Shown here: positions 52,090 to 60,061 of the stretch, piece by piece | How positions within the stretch are numbered: the stretch's first letter is position 1 | How the letters are laid out: every line of letters begins with the position of its first letter | NCBI RefSeq assembly: GCF_001440475.1 | Contig: NZ_LLYB01000134.1 | Coordinates: 77,390-141,389 of the forward strand | Direction: 5' to 3' | Source of the DNA: Bradyrhizobium lablabi | GTDB taxonomy: Bacteria > Pseudomonadota > Alphaproteobacteria > Rhizobiales > Xanthobacteraceae | Length of the DNA: 64,000 nt | Program-made: the position numbers and the translations under genes | The notes under the pieces: model-generated | Databases searched by the model: none | The model's input: the letters and a program-made list of their open reading frames with translations, nothing else | What the model was told of the DNA's origin: nothing

Positions 52090-53007
52090 ATGAGCTTGGA
52101 ATGGCAGGCGCGGTCAGGTTCCCTGGCCTGGTCAAATCCCGTGTCCTGGTGGTGGGGCCTGCTGACGCTGGTGAGCGGCGTCAATATCGCCATCTGGTTC
52201 GTGCTGTATCGCGAGCTTCCGCTTCCGCCGGCCGGAAGTGTCGGCAGCCTATCCGGCGCCGGCGCCATGCTGCTGTTCTGCGCGGCCTATGTGTTCGGCT
52301 GCGCCTTCAGGTCGTTCCTGCCGCGTGCCGACGTGCAGCGCATCTGCCTGTTCGACACCTGGCTATCGAGCGTCATGGTCGGACGTTCGGTGGCGACGAT
52401 CGCCGAGATCTGCTTCGTGGCGCAATGGGCCATCATCCTGCACCAGATCGGCACAATGACGGGCGCGGAAACCGTGACGAATGTCGCGTGGGTGATCGTG
52501 CCGCTGATCCTGATCGCGGAATGCCTGTCATGGTATGCGGTGCTGACCCGGAATTATCTCGGCAACGCCATCGAGAATTCGCTGTGGGCGGTGGCCTTCT
52601 TCGCCATTGGCGTCGCGCTCTGCCGCCTGCTGCCGGAATTCAACGGTGCGGTTCGCGCCGTCCTCGCCATCGCCGTCGCGGGCATTGCGGGCTTTCTGGC
52701 GTTTCTCATGACCATCGACGTTCCGATGTATCTGAAGCGCTGGCGGACTGGCGACGCCGATGGCGACAAGCGCCTGACGCCGCGCGAGGGCCTGCGCGAC
52801 GTCAGCACGCGCTGGGTGGTGACGCACGACCTCAGGGAGTGGAAGGACGAGATTGCCTGGATGTCGCTTTATTTCAGCCTGGCGGTCTGGTCGAGCCTTG
52901 CGCTGTGCGTGTTCTATTCGCTGGAAAATCACCTGCCGCAGTATCGGACTACGGCAACGATCACGAGCGGGGCGCCAAGCACAACCGTCGCCGGCAGTCC
53001 CCGGTAA
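52090..53007 (+). CDS. Polytopic membrane protein
   Basis: A 305-residue protein with about eight hydrophobic segments (WWWGLLTLVSGVNIAIWFVLY, GAMLLFCAAYVFGCAF, IAEICFVAQWAIILHQIG, VAWVIVPLILIAECLSWYAVL, SLWAVAFFAIGVALCRLL, AVLAIAVAGIAGFLAFLMT and others). The cytoplasmic part RWRTGDADGDKRLTPREGLRD is charged. ATG 52090 has GGAG upstream. No family recognised. The palindromic operator just upstream suggests specific repression. Confidence 0.78.
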   Translation: MSLEWQARSGSLAWSNPVSWWWGLLTLVSGVNIAIWFVLYRELPLPPAGSVGSLSGAGAMLLFCAAYVFGCAFRSFLPRADVQRICLFDTWLSSVMVGRSVATIAEICFVAQWAIILHQIGTMTGAETVTNVAWVIVPLILIAECLSWYAVLTRNYLGNAIENSLWAVAFFAIGVALCRLLPEFNGAVRAVLAIAVAGIAGFLAFLMTIDVPMYLKRWRTGDADGDKRLTPREGLRDVSTRWVVTHDLREWKDEIAWMSLYFSLAVWSSLALCVFYSLENHLPQYRTTATITSGAPSTTVAGSPR

Positions 53008-53096
53008 GACAACCCCCGCACTGAAACCTTGCGCCTCCCTGCCGCGTTACCCGTATGCGTCGCGGGTAGCGGGGCTTTGTTTCAGAAGGGCGTGTT

Positions 53097-53564
53097 TTGG
53101 ACCGGTTTCAGATAGGTGTTCATTTTCTGACGCTGGCCGCGGCTTTCGTGCTGGCCATCCCGATCGGCTGGGACCGTGAAAAGCGGGCGCGGAGCGCGGG
53201 CCTGCGCACCTTTCCGCTGGTCGCGCTGGCAAGCTGCGGATTCGTTCAGGCCAGCGAACAGCTGATGGTGAATTCTCCCGATGGCATGTCGAAGGTCATC
53301 GAAGGCGTGATCACCGGCATCGGCTTCATCGGCGGCGGCGCGATCCTCAAGCAGGGCACCACCGTGCAGGGCACGGCGACCGCCGCGAGCCTGTGGGCCA
53401 CCGGCGCGATCGGCGTCTCCGTCGGACTCGGCAGCTACGACGTCGCGGTGACGGTGGCGGTGTTAACATTCCTGACGCTGAGGCTGCTGACGCTGGTGAA
53501 GGAAGAAGACGACCTCAAGGACGGCGGGAAGAGCGAGCGCAAGGGCGAGGCCAAGTCGGATTGA
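53097..53564 (+). CDS. MgtC/SapB-family membrane protein
   Basis: A 155-residue protein with the N-terminal MgtC domain: LAAAFVLAIPIGWDREKRARSAGLRTFPLVALASCGF, then GIGFIGGGAILKQGTTVQGTATAASLWATGAIG, the conserved Gly-rich motif. Three to four membrane segments. It lacks the long C-terminal ACT-like domain of full MgtC, as in SapB-type proteins. The start is TTG 53097, with AAGGG nine bases upstream. Role in Mg homeostasis or envelope stress is inferred from the family. Confidence 0.85.
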   Translation: MDRFQIGVHFLTLAAAFVLAIPIGWDREKRARSAGLRTFPLVALASCGFVQASEQLMVNSPDGMSKVIEGVITGIGFIGGGAILKQGTTVQGTATAASLWATGAIGVSVGLGSYDVAVTVAVLTFLTLRLLTLVKEEDDLKDGGKSERKGEAKSD

Positions 53565-53764
53565 GCCAAGGTTCGATTGTACCGGGACTGGTCGCGGAGA
53601 GATCCGCATGATGCACAACAGTCACCGCGCCGTGAGGCTATTTCGCCGCCCGCGGACAGCATGAAGTATTCCGCGCCTTGCGCGAAACCATTTTCCCGGC
53701 CGAGGAAGAAATCCTGAAACGATGATGTCTTAGTGTGATCGGATGATCAGACATGGAGTCGATC

Positions 53765-53848
53765 ATGGGGACGCTCATCAACCTACTCTACCGGGAATAT
53801 TGTCTGGCTCGGTTGCAGGAGACGCACAGGATCGCCCTCGCTCGCTGA
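53765..53848 (+). CDS. Very small protein (27 aa), tentative
   Basis: A 27-residue frame, MGTLINLLYREYCLARLQETHR..., with a good ribosome site (GGAG six bases upstream). An in-frame ATG at 53753 would add four residues. The amphipathic helix and good start signal suggest a real peptide, but no homologue can be named. Confidence 0.35.
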   Translation: MGTLINLLYREYCLARLQETHRIALAR

Positions 53849-53951
53849 AACTTGATGAAGCGCGAGCAATCTGTCGCAGCCGGCATTTGCCGACTTGCCG
53901 TGAACCGCAATCAGGAATCATCTTGTCGGACCGAGATCGAAGGAGAAGGTC

Positions 53952-54167
53952 ATGCAGCCATCGACAGACGATCTGCTGATACGCCAAATCAGTGCGCTGA
54001 TATCCGCGACCGCCGATGCGGCGTCCACCAGCCGGGAACATGCCCCCTTCATCGAGGCAAGGCTATACCAGGCCCTCGCGGCACATTGCGCCGAAAAGCA
54101 AAAGATCGCTGCAATGCTTGCGAGAAGCGGGTTAGGTGCGACACGAACGGGATTGATCTACTGGTAG
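53952..54167 (+). CDS. Small helical protein (71 aa)
   Basis: A 71-residue protein with two to three amphipathic helices (DDLLIRQISALISATADAA, then FIEARLYQALAAHCAEKQKIAAMLARSGL). The ATG is preceded by GAAGGAGAAGG, a strong ribosome site, which supports a real gene. No family recognised. It lies alone, convergent with the AraC regulator gene. Confidence 0.65.
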   Translation: MQPSTDDLLIRQISALISATADAASTSREHAPFIEARLYQALAAHCAEKQKIAAMLARSGLGATRTGLIYW

Positions 54168-54230
54168 ATTGGAGCCAGCGGATCTGCGGATCGTCGGTGA
54201 AGCCATCGCTGGATACTTTTTTGATTCCTC

Positions 54231-55277
54231 TCACGCTGCGTCCGAGGGGATGCGCGGTGGCCCGTCCCCTCCAACCCGTCCCGCTCGGGCGCGCGATGCT
54301 CTGGATCGGCCCCGGAACTGGCTCCCGAATTGGCCTCTGAATTTTCCCGGCGGAATACCGAACTCGCGCTTGAACGCCCGATTGAACGCCGCCTCCGAGT
54401 CATACCCGACCTCGGACGCCACCTGTATCACCGGCTCCCGCGTGGTTTGCAGCATCCTGGCGGCGAGTTGCAGTCGCCAGCGGGCAAGATAAGCCAATGG
54501 CGGCTCGCCGAGAAAGCGGGAGAACCTCTCGGCCAGGACCGAGCGTGAGACCCCTGCAGCGGCAGCCAGATCCTCCACGGTCCAATGATGACAGGGCTTT
54601 CGGTGCAGCAGCGCCAGTGCACCGCCGACAATTGGATCTCGCGCACCCGCAAGCCAGCCGGTCTGCTCGGCCGGCAGCGCCTCCATATAGCGGCGGATGG
54701 TTTCGATGAAGAGCGCTTCCGCCATCTTGGAGAGCAAGACCGCTTGTCCCGGCCGCGGAGATTCAGCCTGGGAGACAAGATGGCGAACCGAGCTCTCCAG
54801 CCATTCGCCGGCCGGGTCGCCGCGGAGGTTGATCTTGATCATCAACGGCAGGCCGGCCAGGAAAAGCCGTTCGGCATGACGCTCGCAGCCGAAATAGCCG
54901 CAGACAAAGTGGGTCAGTTCGCCGCCGCCGCCCAATCGCATGGTCGTCAGATCGCCTGCGAGATACCTGCTGAGCGAGGCCCCGCTGTCGATGAAGGCCG
55001 ATGGCGAGCCGTTCGAGACGGTATGCGCATCGCCGTGCGGGATGATCAGGATATCCCCCGCCGTGACGGGAATGTCCGCCTCGCCCGGAAAACACACGAC
55101 CGCCTTGCCGTGGGTAACCAGGTGATAGCTGACCAGCCGCTCGGTTCCGGGCGCAAGCACGTGGGCGACGTCTTGCAGATGCGGCACCCGGAACCCCCAG
55201 GGAGCCGTGCACTCCGCGTGGTAGAAGATGGCGCCGGTCATGCGCACAGACGCCAGCGCCTCCGATAGAGCATCCAT
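54231..55277 (-). CDS. AraC-family transcriptional regulator with cupin domain
   Basis: A 348-residue regulator. The N-terminal cupin (AIFYHAECTAPWGFRVPH, then CFPGEADIPVTAGDILIIPHGDAHTVSN) is the AraC-cupin ligand domain. The C-terminal HTH pair (residues 240-330) has VEDLAAAAGVSRSVLAERFSRFLGEPPLAYLARWRLQLA and VASEVGYDSEAAFNRAFKREFGIPPGKFR. The start at 55277 is chosen because GAGGGAGC lies 8 nt upstream; ATG 55283 is too close to it. The extreme C-terminus is Arg/Gly-rich. Divergent from the FAD monooxygenase remnant, so it probably regulated that gene. Confidence 0.9.
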   Translation of the reverse strand: MDALSEALASVRMTGAIFYHAECTAPWGFRVPHLQDVAHVLAPGTERLVSYHLVTHGKAVVCFPGEADIPVTAGDILIIPHGDAHTVSNGSPSAFIDSGASLSRYLAGDLTTMRLGGGGELTHFVCGYFGCERHAERLFLAGLPLMIKINLRGDPAGEWLESSVRHLVSQAESPRPGQAVLLSKMAEALFIETIRRYMEALPAEQTGWLAGARDPIVGGALALLHRKPCHHWTVEDLAAAAGVSRSVLAERFSRFLGEPPLAYLARWRLQLAARMLQTTREPVIQVASEVGYDSEAAFNRAFKREFGIPPGKFRGQFGSQFRGRSRASRARAGRVGGDGPPRIPSDAA

Positions 55278-55443
55278 TTCCATGCTCCCTCGACCGTGGA
55301 CCTGAACATGCAAAGAACCACGGAGTTTCGGCAAAGTTGCGGCTTCGGCTTGCCGCTAGGCTGGAGTGCATGGGCTCGACCGGCGCGACCAGTCAGTCCG
55401 GCTGCCCTGAATCGGCACGGAAGAATTTTGCAAGGAGGTTCCC

Positions 55444-56148
55444 ATGGGCAAGGCATTCGACGTGATCGTCATCGGCGCGCGCTGCGCCGGTTCGCCAACC
55501 GCGATGCTCTTGGCGCGCAAGGGTTACCGGGTGCTGTCGGTCGACCGCGCGTCATTCCCGAGCGATACCGTCTCAACGCATCTCCTGCATCCGCGCACCG
55601 TGGATGCGATGGCCCGATGGGGGTTGCTCGACCGGCTGGTGGCGACCGGATGCCCGCCGATCCACACCTACTCCTTCGACTTCGGCCCCTTCACGATCGC
55701 CGGCGCCCCGGGGGTGGACAAGGATGCTGTTGCCTACTGCCCGCGGCGGACAATCCTCGACAAGCTGCTGGTTGATGCCGCCGCCGAATCCGGTGCGGAA
55801 ATCAGTGAGGGTTTCGTCGTCGAGGAAATTATGATCAAGGACGAGCGCATCGTCGGCATCAAGGGGCGATCGAAACACGGCGGCACTGTTACGGAAACTG
55901 CCGAAGTGATCGTGGGCGCCGACGGCCGGCACTCCATGCTGAGCGAGGCGGTGCACCCCGAGCATTACCGCGAGAAGCCGCCGCTATGGGCGGCCTACTA
56001 CAGTTATTGGCGAGGCATACCCACCGACGGCCGCCTTGAGAAGGTAGCGCTTATCAAGGATGCAAGCGTTCAATGTCCTTTCATAGTGCGCTTCAGCGCT
56101 TGGAATCAGACGCACCCATATTCGGTCAAGATTACGGGTGACTCGTAG
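55444..56148 (+). pseudogene. Truncated FAD-dependent monooxygenase
   Basis: The start is strong (AAGGAGG with five bases to ATG 55444). Residues 1-200 are a typical PHBH-like N-terminus: VIVIGARCAGSPTAMLLARKGYRVLSVDR (Rossmann GxGxxG-like), LLHPRTVDAMARWGLLDRL, and VGADGRHSMLSEAV (the DG motif). A full enzyme has about 400 residues with a second FAD motif (GDAA), which is absent. From about 56040 the sequence changes to the antisense of the neighbouring 56367-ending gene and stops after 234 residues, so the C-terminal half has been lost. Confidence 0.8.
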
Positions 56149-56367
56149 ATAGTTGAGCGGGTCGTGGCGTTTGAGCAGTTGAAGCGCATCCTCGACGCGA
56201 CGCAAGCCCGGATAGGGCTCATCTTCCATGGTGCCCACCCAGAGCCCATCAACGTTTCTGTTCGTTGATAGCCAGAGTGCAATGTGATCGGCGTAGGAGG
56301 GATTTCGGTCCGGCTTTTTTGCCACGACGAGACCGCGGGATTTTCGCGGCAATTCCAAGTACTGCAA
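55984..56367 (-). CDS. Hypothetical protein, 3' end replaced by the monooxygenase antisense
   Basis: A 127-residue frame. From TTG 56367 down to about 56045 it is protein-like: LELPRKSRGLVVAKKPDRN, then ALWLSTNRNVDGLWVGTMEDEPYPGLRRVEDALQLLKRHDPLNYLRVTRNLDRIWVRLI. After that the translation is the antisense of the monooxygenase (KAAVGGYASPIT...). It therefore looks truncated at the same junction. No family recognised; the start is TTG with ACGGGG upstream. Confidence 0.5.
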   Translation of the reverse strand: MQYLELPRKSRGLVVAKKPDRNPSYADHIALWLSTNRNVDGLWVGTMEDEPYPGLRRVEDALQLLKRHDPLNYLRVTRNLDRIWVRLIPSAEAHYERTLNACILDKRYLLKAAVGGYASPITVVGRP

Positions 56368-56508
56368 GCGTCACCCCGTTACATCAGGCCCGGCTGCGCG
56401 ATGATCGTAAGCGATCTTCTCTTTCAGGTTGTTTATAACCTCAATTAAAATCTTAACGATTGTAGCGACGAAACACGTTCCGCAATAGCCCCGCTCTCAC
56501 CCGCGGCC

Positions 56509-56550
56509 CATCCTTCGAGAGGCCGCTTCGCGACTCCTCGGGATGAGGAT
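56509..56550. repeat. Dispersed element copy (short CTCATCCTGAGGAG type)
   Basis: CATCCTTCGAGAGGCCGCTTC at 56509 followed by CTCCTCGGGATGAGGATG matches one half of the 16946 family in inverted orientation. It lies just downstream of dnaE2. Confidence 0.65.
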
Positions 56551-56569
56551 GAGTTTGTGGCGTTGCCGC

Positions 56570-59500
56570 TCAGTGAAAATCCCGGGACGGTGGCAGGATG
56601 CGGACATCGCGGGGGTGGCGGATTTTTTGCGCTGGGCTATCGACGTGGTCGCGGCGGTCGTCGTTGAGCGGTTCGACCAGCGCGGGCCCTGCGGGCACCG
56701 GATGCTTGCGGCTTAATGCGTCGTTGGCGAGGCCGATGAGATCGTGGGAGCGGTCGAACATCCGCTGCGCCACCAGATGCGTCACGTGTTCCGGGCTGCT
56801 CTGGATATAGCCTTCGACCAGGATGAGGCGGGCGCCCATCACTTCTTTCCGGTACTGCTCCATCACCTTGGGCCACACCACGATATTGGCGATGCCGGTC
56901 TCGTCCTCCAGCGTCATGAAGACGACGCCCTTGGCGCTGCCCGGCCGCTGGCGCACCAGCACCACGCCGGCGCAGCTGATACGGCGCCTGTCGTTCTTGT
57001 GGTTGACATCCTTGCAGGGAACGACGCGCTCCTTCGTGAACATCTCGCGCAAGAATTCCATCGGGTGGCCCTTCAGCGACAGCCGCACCGTCTGGTAATC
57101 GGCGACCACCTGCTCCGGCAGCGGCATCAGCGGCAATGGCCTGGCGTTCTCATCGGGCTGCTCGCGGGCGACCGCGGCCTGAAACAGCGGCAGCGGCACG
57201 TCGTCGGGCAGCCGCCGCACCGCCCATAGCGCGGCGCGGCGATCGAGCCCGAGGGAGCGGAAGGCATCGGCATCCGCCAGCAGGATCAGCGCGCGTTTCG
57301 GCAGGCCGGTGTCGCGGGCGAATTCCTCCAGCGAGGTGAAGGGGCGGCGCTTGCGGGCGGCGACGATGCGGTCGGCCCAGTCTTGCTCTTTCTTTACGTT
57401 GTCATTCCGGGGCGCTGCGATAGCAGCGAACTCTGATGTGCAATTGCACATCAGAGAATCTCGAGGTTCCACAATGCGCAATTGCGCATCGGGATTCGTC
57501 GCTTGCGCGACGCCCCGAAACGACGACTGCATTTGCTTCAACCTCTCCTCGTCCTCATCGAGCCAGTGAAAGCCGTCGATCTGGCGGAAGCCCAAGCGCA
57601 CGGCGCAGTATTTGCCCTCGCCCTCCTCCAGCGTGTTCTGGGCAAAGCTGTGGGAGACGTCGATCTCGCGAACCTCGACGCCGTTCTTGCGGGCGTCGCC
57701 GACGATCTGGGCGGGAGCGTAAAAGCCCATCGGCTGCGAATTGAGCAGGCCGCAGCAGAAGGCGTCGGGGTGATAATGCTTCAGCCATGACGAGACATAG
57801 ACGAGCTGGGCGAAGCTCGCCGCGTGGCTTTCCGGAAAGCCGTAGGAACCAAAACCCTTGATCTGGTCAAAACAGCTTTTGGCGAATTCGGGATCGTAGC
57901 CGCGCGCGATCATGTTGCCGATCAGCTTGTCTTCGAATTTGCCGATGGTGCCGACATTGCGGAAGGTCGCCATCGCGCGGCGCAGGCCATTGGCTTCCTC
58001 GGACGTGAATTGGGCGGCCTCGATCGCGATCCGCATCGCCTGCTCCTGGAACAGGGGCACGCCGAGCGTCTTGTGCAGCACGCGGTACAATTCATCCGCC
58101 TTGCCGTGATCGGGCGACGGTGACGGATAGCTCACCTTTTCCTTGCCGTTCCGCCGCCGCAGATACGGATGCACCATGTCGCCCTGGATCGGGCCGGGCC
58201 GCACGATCGCGACCTCGATGACGAGATCGTAAAACGTCTTCGGCTTCAGCCGCGGCAACATGTTCATCTGCGCGCGGCTCTCGACCTGGAACACGCCGAG
58301 CGACTCTCCTCTCTGCAGCATTTTAAAAACATCATCGTTGTCGATCGCCTTGATGTCAGCCAGTTCGTATCGCTCGCCCTTGTGGTCGGCAATCAGATCA
58401 AAACATTTGCGAATGCAGGTCAGCATGCCCAAAGCCAGCACGTCGACCTTCATCATGCTCAGCGCGTCGACGTCGTCCTTGTCCCATTCGATGAAGGTGC
58501 GGTCGTCCATCGCGGCATTGCCGATCGGCACATAGGTGTCGAGCCGATCCTGCGTCAGCACATAGCCGCCGACATGTTGCGACAGATGGCGGGGGAATTC
58601 GATCAGCTCGGTGGCAAGTTCAACCGCGAGCTCGACCATCGCATTCGCAGGGTCCAGCCCGGCCTGGCGGACCTGCATCTCGTTGAGGCCCTTGCCCCAG
58701 CTTCCCCACACGGTATCGGCCAGCGCCGCGGTGACGTCCTCGGTCAGCCCCAGCGCCTTGCCGACGTCGCGGATCGCGCTGCGCGGGCGATAATGGATAA
58801 CGGTGGCGATGATCGCGGCGCGGTGGCGGCCGTAGCGGCGGTAGACATATTGCATCACCTCCTCGCGCCGCGAATGCTCGAAATCGACGTCGATGTCGGG
58901 CGGCTCCAGCCGCTCCTTGGAGATGAAGCGCTCGAACAGCAGATCGACCTTGGTCGGGTCGACCGAGGTGACGCCGAGCACGTAGCAGACGGCGGAGTTC
59001 GCTGCCGAGCCCCGGCCCTGGCACAGGATGTTCTGGCTGCGCGCGTAGTGCACGATGTCGTGCACCGTGAGGAAATAATGCGCGTATTTCAGCTCCGCGA
59101 TCAGGTCGAGTTCTTTCCGCAAGGTGGCGCGCAGCGTGTCGTCGATCACCCCGCCGAAATATTTGTCGACACCGGCCCAGGTCAGGTCTTCGAGATGCTG
59201 TTGCGCGGTCTTGCCCGGCGGCACCGGCTCGTCCGGATACTGGTATTTGAGCTGGTCGAGCGAGAAGCTGATACGGGAGGCGAAGCGTATGGTTTCGGCG
59301 ATCGCCTCCGGCAGATCGCGAAACAGCCGCGCCATTTCGTGCGCCGGCTTGAGATAACGCTCGGCATTGGCTTCCAGCCGCCGGCCGATGGCATCGATGG
59401 TGGTCTTCTCGCGGATGCAGGTCAGCACGTCCTGCAGCCGGCGGCGGGCGGGATGGTGGTACAGCACCTCGTTGGTCGCGAGCAGCGGCACTTTGGCGGT

Positions 59501-60061
59501 GCGCGCGATGCGATGCAGCCCCGCCAGCCGGCGCTTGTCGTCGCCACGATAGAGCAGGCTCGCGGCGAGCCAGACGCCATCGGCGCGGCTTGCTTTCAGG
59601 CGCTGCAAAATTTCCTGCGCGCTCCCCGGCTCGAAGCGATGCGGCAGCGCCAACACCAGAAGCTGGCCCTCGGCGAAGTCCAGGAGGTCCTCGAATCGCA
59701 GATGGCACTCGCCCTTCTCGATCCGCGTGATGTCGTCGCCGCGCTTGCCGCGGGTGAGCAATTGGCACAGCCGGCCGTAAGCTGCACGGTCGCGCGGATA
59801 GACCAGGATGTCGGGCGTGCCGTCGATGAAGACGATCCGCGCGCCGATCAGCAATTTGGGCTTGTGCGTGACCTCGGAATTATCGAGCTCCTTATACGCG
59901 CGGACCACGCCGGCCAGCGTGTTGTGGTCGGCGATGCCGATGACGGGAATGCCGAGTTCGCTCGCCTGATGCACATAGGCGCGCGGATCCGAGCCGCCGC
60001 GCAGGAACGAGAAATTGGTGGTGATGCCGATCTCGGCATAACTGGCGAGAGGGTTCTTCAT
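56570..60061 (-). CDS. dnaE2: Error-prone DNA polymerase DnaE2
   Basis: Alternative alpha subunit of DNA polymerase III, acting with ImuA/ImuB in SOS mutagenesis. The 1163-residue product has the PHP domain first (YAEIGITTNFSFLRGGSDP, GIADHNTLAGVV), the C-family catalytic part with PPDIDVDF (two of the three Asp) and CQGRGSAANSAVCYVLG, FRNVGTIGKFEDKLIGNM, and the OB fold near the end (GVVFMTLEDETGIANIVVWP). The start ATG 60061 overlaps the imuB stop by 4 nt (ATGA). Residues about 846-887 are a foreign segment encoded by a palindromic repeat (57401-57524) inserted in frame between LKQMQ and DWADRIV. Normal DnaE2 is about 40 residues shorter here. Confidence 0.94.
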   Translation of the reverse strand: MKNPLASYAEIGITTNFSFLRGGSDPRAYVHQASELGIPVIGIADHNTLAGVVRAYKELDNSEVTHKPKLLIGARIVFIDGTPDILVYPRDRAAYGRLCQLLTRGKRGDDITRIEKGECHLRFEDLLDFAEGQLLVLALPHRFEPGSAQEILQRLKASRADGVWLAASLLYRGDDKRRLAGLHRIARTAKVPLLATNEVLYHHPARRRLQDVLTCIREKTTIDAIGRRLEANAERYLKPAHEMARLFRDLPEAIAETIRFASRISFSLDQLKYQYPDEPVPPGKTAQQHLEDLTWAGVDKYFGGVIDDTLRATLRKELDLIAELKYAHYFLTVHDIVHYARSQNILCQGRGSAANSAVCYVLGVTSVDPTKVDLLFERFISKERLEPPDIDVDFEHSRREEVMQYVYRRYGRHRAAIIATVIHYRPRSAIRDVGKALGLTEDVTAALADTVWGSWGKGLNEMQVRQAGLDPANAMVELAVELATELIEFPRHLSQHVGGYVLTQDRLDTYVPIGNAAMDDRTFIEWDKDDVDALSMMKVDVLALGMLTCIRKCFDLIADHKGERYELADIKAIDNDDVFKMLQRGESLGVFQVESRAQMNMLPRLKPKTFYDLVIEVAIVRPGPIQGDMVHPYLRRRNGKEKVSYPSPSPDHGKADELYRVLHKTLGVPLFQEQAMRIAIEAAQFTSEEANGLRRAMATFRNVGTIGKFEDKLIGNMIARGYDPEFAKSCFDQIKGFGSYGFPESHAASFAQLVYVSSWLKHYHPDAFCCGLLNSQPMGFYAPAQIVGDARKNGVEVREIDVSHSFAQNTLEEGEGKYCAVRLGFRQIDGFHWLDEDEERLKQMQSSFRGVAQATNPDAQLRIVEPRDSLMCNCTSEFAAIAAPRNDNVKKEQDWADRIVAARKRRPFTSLEEFARDTGLPKRALILLADADAFRSLGLDRRAALWAVRRLPDDVPLPLFQAAVAREQPDENARPLPLMPLPEQVVADYQTVRLSLKGHPMEFLREMFTKERVVPCKDVNHKNDRRRISCAGVVLVRQRPGSAKGVVFMTLEDETGIANIVVWPKVMEQYRKEVMGARLILVEGYIQSSPEHVTHLVAQRMFDRSHDLIGLANDALSRKHPVPAGPALVEPLNDDRRDHVDSPAQKIRHPRDVRILPPSRDFH
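57401..57524 (-). repeat. Palindromic repeat inserted in frame inside dnaE2
   Basis: The ends are inverted: GTCATTCCGGGGCG at 57401-57414 and the complement of GTCGTTTCGGGGCG at 57511-57524 (12 of 14 match). Inside, 57431-57456 is a perfect 26-bp palindrome centred on CAATTG, and 57474-57489 is another perfect 16-bp one (ATGCGCAATTGCGCAT). The dispersed GTCATTCCGGGG-type family is normally intergenic in rhizobia. Here it encodes a run containing MCNCTSEFAAIAAPRND and does not break the dnaE2 frame. Confidence 0.85.
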
